Source of the DNA: Candidatus Coatesiibacteriota bacterium | GTDB lineage: Bacteria > B130-G9 | DNA length: 6,289 nt | Assembly (NCBI GenBank): GCA_016929465.1 | Contig: JAFGIT010000319.1 | Span: 1-6,289 of the forward strand | Direction: 5' to 3' | Part shown: positions 1 through 6,266 of the stretch, in pieces | Numbering within the stretch: position 1 is the first letter of the stretch | How the letters are laid out: each line of letters begins with the position of its first letter | Notes under the pieces: model-generated | Database searches by the model: none | What the model was told of the DNA's origin: nothing | The model's input: the letters and a program-made list of their open reading frames with translations, nothing else | Made by a program: the position numbers and the translations under genes

Positions 1-102
1 CGCGGTCTCCACGTCGTAACCTTCGTCAAGGAGTATCTCCTGCCAGACGTCTCTTAGAGTTTGCTCGTCATCCACAATTAGAATGCGGGGCCGCTCATGC
101 AT
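1..102 (-). CDS. Response regulator, N-terminal receiver domain (partial)
   Basis: The first 34 residues of a two-component response regulator are visible; the rest lies beyond the left edge. Translation from the ATG at 102 gives MHERPRILIVDDEQTL and continues through LLDEGYDVETA. This is the first beta strand, the acidic DD pair that binds Mg2+ and the first helix of a CheY-like receiver; the phospho-accepting Asp would lie further on. The output domain cannot be seen, so DNA-binding, NtrC-type or single-domain forms are all possible. The start is not certain. The frame stays open upstream to a stop at 166-168, and a GTG at 117 has AGAGGA about 10 nt before it. The ATG at 102 gives the usual short lead into the first strand and was preferred. 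A sigma-54-type promoter at 496-512 points at this gene, implying a long leader of about 370-385 nt. No histidine kinase partner is present in the window. Confidence 0.85.
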   Translation of the reverse strand, partial: MHERPRILIVDDEQTLRDVWQEILLDEGYDVETA

Positions 103-322
103 TCTATTAGAAGCCACCGACTTCGCTTCCTCTGATGATATACCGTCCAAAGCACCCACCCACGCTTAATCTAATTGTCTTGAAAGCACATTTGAGTTTT
201 GCCCGTAGTCAGACGCTGAGATTTCTTTCCAAGGTCCACGACCTGACAATCACCTTCTCGTCTTGATGTCGAAAAGAGTGACACTAGCAAGGAATTCCTG
301 AGGCCAAAAGGGGGATCGATAG

Positions 323-340
323 CTCGCGCGGTTTCGCGAG
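323..340. repeat. Short perfect GC-rich inverted repeat
   Basis: CTCGCGCGGTTTCGCGAG has perfect 6-bp arms (323-328 and 335-340) with a 6-nt loop. It would fall in the leader of the response-regulator transcript if the sigma-54 promoter is used. On the minus strand the bases after it are CTATCGATCCCCCTTTT, too far and too mixed for a normal terminator. Its role is unknown. Confidence 0.4.
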
Positions 341-418
341 ACTCCTGCATCTTGGACGACGAATATTCACGGCTCATCCACCTAATCCTCTGCTATAAGC
401 AAAGAGACTCCAGCGAAA

Positions 419-456
419 GCCGACCAGATGTACCATGTTTGGCATATCTGGTTGGC
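419..456. repeat. Long imperfect inverted repeat (17-position stem, 4-nt loop)
   Basis: Positions 419-435 pair with 440-456 around the loop TGTT at 436-439. As plus-strand RNA, 14 of 17 positions are Watson-Crick pairs, two are G-U (422/453, 430/445) and one is a mismatch (432/443). As minus-strand RNA the stem has one G-U and two mismatches. It lies about 30-65 nt downstream of the predicted sigma-54 start, so it would be in the response-regulator leader. No T tract follows it closely on either strand, so it is not a standard terminator. On the plus strand an extended -10-like TGCTATAAG (391-399) stands just before it, without a recognisable -35. Confidence 0.55.
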
Positions 457-495
457 CCGCTAATACAAAACACAACAGACCACACTCATAATATT

Positions 496-512
496 AGCAA
501 TTCGTATGCCAA
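496..512 (-). promoter_or_regulatory. Sigma-54 (-24/-12) promoter toward the response regulator
   Basis: Read on the minus strand this is TTGGCATACGAATTGCT. It matches the sigma-54 consensus YTGGCACG-N4-TTGCW at YTGGCA and at TTGCW, differing only at the two positions after YTGGCA. The spacing between the GG (510-509) and the GC (498-497) is exactly the required 10 bp. Transcription would start near 485 and run left to the response regulator at 102. It lies about 200 nt past the end of a gene encoding a complete sigma-54 activator, which makes the match more believable. A sigma-70 reading of the same bases (TTGGCA, 16 bp, TATGAG) is weaker. No reporter or start-site data are available. Confidence 0.62.
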
Positions 513-622
513 TTGTTCAAGTTCCATTTTCAGTCAGTTTGGAGAAGAGCCGGTACTGGCCCTTTCAGCGGGGATATGGTCTGCCCAGAGCGAGAGATTT
601 GCGCTCACAGTCTGGAGGCTCA

Positions 623-640
623 ATTCAGGCGCTGCTGAAT
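623..640. promoter_or_regulatory. 18-bp dyad, candidate activator (enhancer) site
   Basis: ATTCAGGCGCTGCTGAAT has perfect 6-bp arms (ATTCAG and CTGAAT) separated by 6 bp. Its centre lies about 147 bp upstream of the predicted sigma-54 start near 485, within the usual range for enhancer sites bound by dimers with Fis-type HTH domains. It sits 73-90 bp past the stop codon of the large activator gene. That it is the activator's site is inference. It could instead be a weak hairpin in the 3' end of the activator mRNA; no T tract follows it on the minus strand, so it is not a standard terminator. Confidence 0.35.
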
Positions 641-712
641 CTCTCAGATGAAACGTAACAATGTATGACAGAAAGGACATCTTGAGATCGAGGAGCGGGA
701 CCATCTAGCTGA

Positions 713-3700
713 TCAATCGCTCTCTGAGGGCCTATATTCATCGAGTGACAGGCCGTGTTTCTTGACCAATCGATAGAAATTTTGTCTCGACAGCCCCGCC
801 ATTCTTGCAGCTTGAGCCACATTGCCACCGGATGCCTTTAGTACAGTATTCAGGCGAGATGCCTCCACATTGTCCTTTACATCCTTGAGGCGCGCAACCT
901 GCTTCTCGCCTTTTTCCACCAATCCCAGGTCGGCCTCGGTGATGGTGCTGCCGGATGAGATCAATATTGCCTTCTCCACCTTGTTCTGCAGTTCTCGGAC
1001 ATTTCCGGGCCAGTTATGGTGCATCATCCTCTCCACAGCCTTCACGGAGAACATTTTCTTTCTCTTGTTGTACTTCTTCTTGCCCAATGCGAGAAAGTAA
1101 TTGGCCAGACGTAGAATATCGTCGTCTCGATCTCTGATTGGAGGCAATGGCAGGTGAATTACGCTCAATCTATAGAATAGGTCTTCCCTGAATTCGCCCT
1201 CTTTCACGGCGACCTCCAGGTCACGATTGGTCGCCGCGATTATTCTGCAATCGATCTTTATCTCCCCCTCGCCGCCGACCCGTTCGATCGTCCTGTTCTC
1301 CAAAAATCTCAGGAGTCGGACTTGCATATCGAGTGAAAGCTCCCCTATCTCATCGAGGAAGATCGACCCCTTGTGACCGTATTCCAATCGTCCTTTTTTC
1401 TGCTTGTGCGCGCCCGTAAATGCCCCTCTCTCGAAACCGAATAGTTCTGCCTCGACCAGGTCTCTCGGGATTGCGCCACAATTGATGACAACAAGTTTCT
1501 CCTCTCTCCTGAGACTCCTGTCATGTATAGCTCGGGCGAGCAGTTCCTTCCCGGTCCCCGTTTCACCGGTTATCAGGACCGTCACATCTGTCTTGACGAC
1601 CTTAGATGCCTTTATCATTACTTTCTGCAGGATCTCGCTCGTCCCGATGATCTCCGGAAAGACCCCAGGCCTCGCGGGGATGTCGTGCTTGCTCGGTAGT
1701 AGCATGGGCGGCACACTTTGCTCCTCACCGAGTAGTCTGATCCTGTCAATCAATTCTGCAATGTAGAAGCTCTGCCTATCATGCCGCACAGAGTCTTCGA
1801 TGGCCTTGGCCGCAAGTCTGGTAAGCGACTGAATGGCCATAAACGGGTGATTTCCGGGCATCTCCAACAATTCTGGCGTGTCCAGATATATCGCCCCGAG
1901 TCGCTCGTTTTTTCCATTGAGGGGGACGCATACTAACGAGCCGTCGATGCTGAGTTCGTGAAGCCAATCCGGTCTCTCTGTTCCACGTCTGATGAATAGA
2001 GGGGTGCCGGTCAGGTTCACTCGTCTGCTAATCTGTTCTGGCCCGTGGAGCCGGTTGGGATCGAGTACTTTGCCTTTTTTGTCCATTGCCCTCGTCATCT
2101 TCAATCGGCCACTATCTGCCTTGATCGCAATGCAGGCTCTCTCGAAGGGAGTGGCGGCTAGCAGATGAGAGAGTATGATATCGCATGCCTCCGTTAGTTC
2201 TACACCGGGCAGGTCAAAGCCGGCGGGAATCGCGCTTTCCCCGGCATCCATCGCGTCTTCGTTCCCAGCGACCTTCGTCGCGGGCGGAAAATCCTTCTCC
2301 ATCTCTCTCTGAATGACGCCCCATGACCTGGCGAATCGCTTCATGCTCCCCTTGCCGGAGAATTGTGTCTTCCGGTCAGCGGGTAGGGTCAATATCAGGG
2401 CATCGATTGCGGACGCTGCCTTTGCATAGGAAGTGTAGCTCTCAGAGAGTTTGCTGGCCTTTAGATTGTAGTCGCCGAGCGCCCAGAATAGTTGGAATTT
2501 CAGCATGGGCAATGATAGATGCTGCAGGATGGAATTCGCCCGGCTCAGACAGATTGCTGCATCGTCGAGTTTCTTCTCCTCCATGTGAACTCGCGAAAGC
2601 GTCACAAGGCAAGTGAATTGATCCGAAGGCCTTCTCGCGCCCTCGAGCAAGTTAAGTACTTCTCTGCAGAGCTCACGACTCCTGTCATACTCGCCAATCT
2701 CGAGGTGAGCTCCTGCAAGCCCCAGCATCGCCGGGATGGCCGTTGGAAGCTTGCGCCTGGGCTTGTCATCCAGCGCGGACCCGAGACTGAAGATCGCCGT
2801 CAGATGATCCCCCATTCCGAGATGATCGAGGCCAATCTGCAGCGCTACGTTCTCGGAAATCAATGGTTCGCCTTCACTCACCAGAAGCTTCGAGGCCTCG
2901 AAGTGCGAACGGAACGCGCCATCGAAGTCCCCTATCTCCCTCATTATCTCTCCACGTGTGATAAGAGCAGCCGCAAGCCCGCGTACATCGCCAATCAGCC
3001 GCTTTATTGATATTGCCTCCTCGATATGGCTGATTGATGCCTCGAAATCACCCTGTCTCAACAGATTGCTTGCCATATTCTGCATTGTTGTCGATGCATT
3101 CCGTCGATCGCCGACTCTCTGGAAAATGGACAGCGCCTCCTTATAGGAGCTCATCGCTTCAGTCATCTCAGATTGCTCTGCCCGAGCGGAGCCTATACTA
3201 TTCAGAGTAACTGCGAGCCTATGATCTTCGCCAACCTTCTCATAGCTTTTCTTGGCTTGAATGAACCGGCCGAGAGCCTGCTCGTATTCACCCTTAGCCC
3301 AGAAGACGGCGCCGATATTATGCAAGATCGCCCCCCGCTCGTTCTCATTCTTGGCGAGTTCAGCGCTTCCCAGCGCATCCTTGAAGTACTTGAGAGCGGC
3401 ATCGACTTCGCCCTGCAGCCAATGTATTTTGCCCAGAGCGTGAGCGGCCAATCCCTCGCTGGCAGGATTGGAATCAGCAGCGGCGATCGCTTTCGCTTCA
3501 GCAAGGACCTCTGTGGACCTTTTCAATTCGCCCTTGAGTCTGTGCACTTCCGCTATTCCCATCTTGCTTGCGAATCGCTCGGAATTAAGATCGACCTTCT
3601 CGGCAAATTCTAGAGCTTTCTCGTAGCTCTCGGCCGCCTGGTCGTAATTCGAGAGCAACAATTGCAGGTCTCCGCGCCCGCGGTATAGCTCTATGCCATA

Positions 3701-5977
3701 TTGAGACTTCCTGTTTATCGAGAGGTTCTCCGCTATAGAATCGAATAAGAGAATCGCTTCATTCAGGAGTTCGAGTGCCCTGGTATTGCAGCCTGTCTCG
3801 CGGAAAACCTCCCAGAACGCCTTAGCCATCTGGAAGGCCTCCTCGGTCATCTCCGACTTCACGAGATCATATGTCATATTTAGCTTCGACTCACATTCGT
3901 CGCCGCCCCCCGGAGGCAACTTACGCGCATACTCAACGGCCTTGCGATGTATGGCCAGCATCTCCTCTCGCCCGATTCCCTCCAGACAAGCTCGCTTGAA
4001 CACATCATGCCTGAAGTCTACGGTGGTTGCCGCTGGAAGCAGGCGCCAATTCAGAATGCCTAACCTGCAAAGATCGTCTATGGAACGGATAAGGCGACCC
4101 TTGAATTCGCTTACGGATCCGATTAGAGAAGCGGTCCTGTGGCCGGCTAGTACTGCAATGGTCTTGAGCAAGCGCACAGATGCCCCGTCGAGATTCGCGA
4201 GAATGTGGTGTGCGAGGGCCTCTGGCGTGGCGGCCCCTATCGGTATTTGAGATGTCTCCAGTTTTTTCTTGACCTCTTGATCAATCGGGATTGAGAGGTT
4301 TCCCTTCAGACAGATGACCCTTGCCGCCGCTGACAGCCAGGCCGGATTCCCGCCGAAAGTGTCATATAGCGTTGCGGACAGCCCTCTGAGTGGCGTTTTT
4401 GAGCCGAGGATGGAGCCGAGGATGCCTGCAGCCATTTCTTCGCTCACGGCTCCCAATTCGATCGTCTCAGAGACCGAGCCGGAGCTCTTGTACACTCCTG
4501 TTGAAGGCGGATGTGCCGGAGTAGGAGCACCTTCACAGAACAACGGAGGGCAATTCTCCTCCATTCGAGGGGATGTAACGAGCACGAATAGCCCACCCCG
4601 CGAGCTCTTATCGATCTGCCTCCTTCCGGTCAGTTCACGCCAGAGATCGGACAATATCGAGATCGATGGCCCGAGCATATTCTGCGCGTCGTCGAGAATC
4701 AGAACCCAGAATTCACGTTTGAGCAGGGTCAATGCCGTCTGGATTGACTTCTTATGCAGCGCCTTTGACATTTTCCGTATCGATGTCGCTTGCTCGATGC
4801 CAGTTTGCTCCGACTGCTGCTCGATTATCCGCTGCAGGTCTCGACGAATCGAATTGAGCGAGTCCAGTAGAGGCTTGCTCTGCCTTCCTTTGACCGTGGA
4901 AATCGCGGATAGCAGAAGCTGGAGAATGCTGCAATACGGGTTCAATGATGTGCTCGAACAGAAGGACCTTGCCACGGGATACCCCTTCTGTCGGCATGCC
5001 TCGGCGAACTCATCTGCTATGACGGATTTGCCTGCTCCCGAGACGCCGGAGAGGCGTATAGCCCCTGAGCCCCTGCTCCTGGCCTTGGCGAGAGACTCCA
5101 TCAGCTGAGCCATAACCTCATCTCTCCCATTCAGGGGAGCACAGAACAAGCAGCAAGGGGCAGAGAGCTTTCGTGAGTGACCCGCTACAGAATCACCGAA
5201 AGATGGTCTCAGCAGCTCTAGCAGCTCCATACATGATTGAGGTCTCTTGGCGGGCTCGGGATTCGTCGATTCGAGAACCATATTGAGCACGTTCTGATCG
5301 GCTCTTCTCATGGCGTTGCCGAGGAATTCCCGCGCGGAGCTTCTGTCAGCTGATTGGAGCTTTGCGAGCGAGTCGCGATTCAGCTGTCCCCCGGAAAGCA
5401 GATCGAAGGCTATAAGTCCGAAGCAATAGATGTCCGAACGCGGGTCGATTATACAGGCTGGGCCCAACTCGGGGGGATAATAAAGAGCTTCATCGCTCGT
5501 TTCGCCAGGAGCAATCCTGCCTCCCCAAAAGCCGAGATCAAGTAAGAAGACCTTATCCGTGCCAGCATCGAAGAGCACATTGTTAGGTCGCAGGTTCCCA
5601 TGGAACTCGCCCTTGGAATGGAGCTCGGCGAGTGTCGAGAAGAATCTGGAGAGAAGCCTCGTTCGCTCTTTCGCACTTTCGAGAGGGACATCGGTGATCG
5701 AAACGCCGGAGACCATATCGATCTCATGGAAGATCGTCTTCCCTGTTTTTTCGATTTGGCCGACTTTGGGGACGAATGGAAATTCAACGCTGCGCATCTG
5801 CTCATGGCTTCTGAGAAAGGCCAGCTTGAGGGGTGGATCGCAGGAGGCCGTATCGAGCGCCTTGAGCACCAGATTCTCTTCGGTAACTCCGCTTGTCACG
5901 GATAGCGTCAGAAGGGAACCGCGATTTGCGAGTTCCCTTTGTAACGAGTATTTATCGGGCAGCCAAGACAAATCCAT
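713..5977 (-). CDS. Giant sigma-54 activator: pseudokinase-AAA-TPR-GAF-sigma54 AAA+-Fis HTH
   Basis: A 1754-residue, probably cytoplasmic regulator; no signal peptide or membrane segment is visible. Residues 1-260 are Ser/Thr-kinase-like: VLK39, catalytic loop HGNLRPNN at 126-133, DLG 147-149, PPE 168-170, D182. The glycine loop is degenerate and the catalytic Asp is N128, so it is probably a pseudokinase. Residues 280-560 are an AAA_16/STAND-type ATPase (Walker A GVSGAGKS 311-318, Walker B VLILDD 425-430, GGNP 542-545), followed by a winged-helix-like region to about 690. Residues 760-1195 hold about 11 TPR-like repeats, and 1258-1400 a GAF domain (CVPLNG, LGAIYLD). Residues 1443-1665 are a sigma-54 activator AAA+ domain (GETGTGKE 1471-1478, GAFTGA 1518-1523, LDE 1541-1543, FREDLFYRL 1596-1604, WPGNVREL 1656-1663). 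A Fis-type HTH spans 1697-1744 (GGNVAQAA, GLSRQNFYR). The ATG at 5977 is the first possible start after an in-frame TGA at 6002-6004. It lacks a good Shine-Dalgarno: GGGGA lies about 15 nt away. The frame is intact throughout. The target is unknown; the sigma-54 promoter at 496-512 is a candidate. Confidence 0.97.
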   Translation of the reverse strand: MDLSWLPDKYSLQRELANRGSLLTLSVTSGVTEENLVLKALDTASCDPPLKLAFLRSHEQMRSVEFPFVPKVGQIEKTGKTIFHEIDMVSGVSITDVPLESAKERTRLLSRFFSTLAELHSKGEFHGNLRPNNVLFDAGTDKVFLLDLGFWGGRIAPGETSDEALYYPPELGPACIIDPRSDIYCFGLIAFDLLSGGQLNRDSLAKLQSADRSSAREFLGNAMRRADQNVLNMVLESTNPEPAKRPQSCMELLELLRPSFGDSVAGHSRKLSAPCCLFCAPLNGRDEVMAQLMESLAKARSRGSGAIRLSGVSGAGKSVIADEFAEACRQKGYPVARSFCSSTSLNPYCSILQLLLSAISTVKGRQSKPLLDSLNSIRRDLQRIIEQQSEQTGIEQATSIRKMSKALHKKSIQTALTLLKREFWVLILDDAQNMLGPSISILSDLWRELTGRRQIDKSSRGGLFVLVTSPRMEENCPPLFCEGAPTPAHPPSTGVYKSSGSVSETIELGAVSEEMAAGILGSILGSKTPLRGLSATLYDTFGGNPAWLSAAARVICLKGNLSIPIDQEVKKKLETSQIPIGAATPEALAHHILANLDGASVRLLKTIAVLAGHRTASLIGSVSEFKGRLIRSIDDLCRLGILNWRLLPAATTVDFRHDVFKRACLEGIGREEMLAIHRKAVEYARKLPPGGGDECESKLNMTYDLVKSEMTEEAFQMAKAFWEVFRETGCNTRALELLNEAILLFDSIAENLSINRKSQYGIELYRGRGDLQLLLSNYDQAAESYEKALEFAEKVDLNSERFASKMGIAEVHRLKGELKRSTEVLAEAKAIAAADSNPASEGLAAHALGKIHWLQGEVDAALKYFKDALGSAELAKNENERGAILHNIGAVFWAKGEYEQALGRFIQAKKSYEKVGEDHRLAVTLNSIGSARAEQSEMTEAMSSYKEALSIFQRVGDRRNASTTMQNMASNLLRQGDFEASISHIEEAISIKRLIGDVRGLAAALITRGEIMREIGDFDGAFRSHFEASKLLVSEGEPLISENVALQIGLDHLGMGDHLTAIFSLGSALDDKPRRKLPTAIPAMLGLAGAHLEIGEYDRSRELCREVLNLLEGARRPSDQFTCLVTLSRVHMEEKKLDDAAICLSRANSILQHLSLPMLKFQLFWALGDYNLKASKLSESYTSYAKAASAIDALILTLPADRKTQFSGKGSMKRFARSWGVIQREMEKDFPPATKVAGNEDAMDAGESAIPAGFDLPGVELTEACDIILSHLLAATPFERACIAIKADSGRLKMTRAMDKKGKVLDPNRLHGPEQISRRVNLTGTPLFIRRGTERPDWLHELSIDGSLVCVPLNGKNERLGAIYLDTPELLEMPGNHPFMAIQSLTRLAAKAIEDSVRHDRQSFYIAELIDRIRLLGEEQSVPPMLLPSKHDIPARPGVFPEIIGTSEILQKVMIKASKVVKTDVTVLITGETGTGKELLARAIHDRSLRREEKLVVINCGAIPRDLVEAELFGFERGAFTGAHKQKKGRLEYGHKGSIFLDEIGELSLDMQVRLLRFLENRTIERVGGEGEIKIDCRIIAATNRDLEVAVKEGEFREDLFYRLSVIHLPLPPIRDRDDDILRLANYFLALGKKKYNKRKKMFSVKAVERMMHHNWPGNVRELQNKVEKAILISSGSTITEADLGLVEKGEKQVARLKDVKDNVEASRLNTVLKASGGNVAQAARMAGLSRQNFYRLVKKHGLSLDEYRPSESD

Positions 5978-6042
5978 CTGTATCGAATAATTCCCCGAGA
6001 TTCACACATGGGTACTTGACGACAATCAGAAGCCAGACAAAT

Positions 6043-6067
6043 TCCCCCTAGGGTGTCCATCGGGGGA
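6043..6067. repeat. C/G-run inverted repeat upstream of the activator gene
   Basis: TCCCCC (6043-6048) and GGGGGA (6062-6067) form perfect 6-bp arms around 13 nt, and the left arm also contributes to the 8-bp palindrome CCCTAGGG (6046-6053). It lies 65-90 bp before the ATG of the large activator, a plausible place for an operator or a leader hairpin. No T tract follows on the minus strand, so it does not look like an attenuator. The binding protein, if any, is unknown. Confidence 0.35.
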
Positions 6068-6130
6068 GATGTCATAAATAGTTACGCTATCCAAGAGTCG
6101 ATTTCAAGTTGTTTTCTGAACGGGTGTGAC

Positions 6131-6228
6131 CTCAAACTGCAAGTAAGTTATCTGATGATCCGATCTCTATCGGAATCCGCCCCGCTTCAGCCGAGGTGAA
6201 GACTCCCCAATAATCAGATAGGTTTGAG
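6131..6228 (+). ncRNA. Candidate structured RNA (nested stems, three-way junction)
   Basis: Four nested pairings are visible. CTCAAAC (6131-6137) pairs perfectly with GTTTGAG (6222-6228), plus a U-G pair at 6138/6221. TATCTGAT (6149-6156) pairs perfectly with ATCAGATA (6213-6220). The two 3' arms are directly adjacent, so the stems would stack with a 10-nt bulge (6139-6148) on the 5' side. Inside are two hairpins, TCCGAT/ATCGGA with loop CTCT (6159-6174) and CTTCA/TGAAG (6185-6201), giving a three-way junction. The plus strand is favoured because a seven-T tract follows at 6237-6243 and 6138/6221 pairs only in that sense. It matches no RNA family I recognise. On the other strand it would lie in the leader of the large activator gene. 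The pairing is seen; existence as an RNA is inferred. Confidence 0.4.
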
Positions 6229-6243
6229 ATTTGGGCTTTTTTT
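6206..6243 (+). terminator. Possible intrinsic terminator overlapping the structured element
   Basis: CCCAA (6206-6210) pairs with TTGGG (6231-6235), and ATC (6213-6215) with GAT (6228-6230) across a 2-nt bulge. This gives about 8 bp with a 12-nt loop, followed by C and seven Ts (6237-6243). The stem is weak, but its bases overlap both 3' arms of the preceding structure, so the two folds cannot fully coexist. That resembles an attenuator or riboswitch arrangement for a plus-strand gene beyond the right edge. No such gene can be seen here. Confidence 0.33.
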
Positions 6244-6260
6244 GAATCCCCCGTTGGGCT

Positions 6261-6266
6261 TATAAT
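6261..6266 (+). promoter_or_regulatory. Consensus TATAAT, possible -10 box
   Basis: TATAAT is a perfect sigma-70 -10 hexamer, but at 17-bp spacing the -35 position is only a run of Ts. It would start a transcript near 6273 running right, out of the window. The reverse strand reads TATAAG a base away with a poor -35 (TTCTAA, 17 bp), which could equally serve the large activator gene with a leader of about 275 nt. Neither choice is secure. Confidence 0.22.

Larger units (their letters stand above)
103..712. other. 610-bp intergenic region between activator and response regulator
   Basis: No gene here is well supported. From right to left it holds the end of the activator transcript with no recognisable terminator, the 623-640 dyad, the sigma-54 promoter at 496-512, the long inverted repeat at 419-456, the short one at 323-340, and a perfect 10-bp palindrome AGGAATTCCT at 290-299. 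A 68-residue minus-strand reading frame (171-377) has AGAGGA 8 nt before its ATG but resembles no protein I recognise; it is discussed as a finding and not called. A 99-codon plus-strand frame (352-651) has no supporting signal. Confidence 0.7.

Noticed and set aside
286-307. TTGGCC and TTGC on the minus strand, resembling a second sigma-54 promoter
   Set aside because: The GG-to-GC spacing is 15 bp instead of 10, which sigma-54 polymerase does not tolerate.
323-340. GC-rich hairpin as an intrinsic terminator
   Set aside because: No T tract follows on the plus strand, and on the minus strand only four Ts occur after a run of Cs about 13 nt away. It also sits upstream of the response regulator, not after a gene.
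485-512. Sigma-70 promoter TTGGCA, 16 bp, TATGAG on the minus strand
   Set aside because: It matches only moderately, and the same bases fit the sigma-54 consensus with exact spacing much better.
352-651. 99-codon plus-strand open frame in the left intergenic region
   Set aside because: No ribosome binding site or family resemblance was seen, and it runs across the sigma-54 promoter, the hairpin and the dyad, which explain the region better.
4314-5108. 264-codon plus-strand open frame opposite the large gene
   Set aside because: It lies wholly antisense to the AAA_16 region, whose protein motifs are clear. The translation has no recognisable domain and looks like an effect of codon bias.
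6152-6158. CTGATGA followed by a short hairpin, resembling a hammerhead ribozyme core
   Set aside because: The bases after the hairpin read ATCC where GAAA is required, and no cleavage triplet with a matching stem was found. The same bases are better explained by the TATCTGAT/ATCAGATA pairing.
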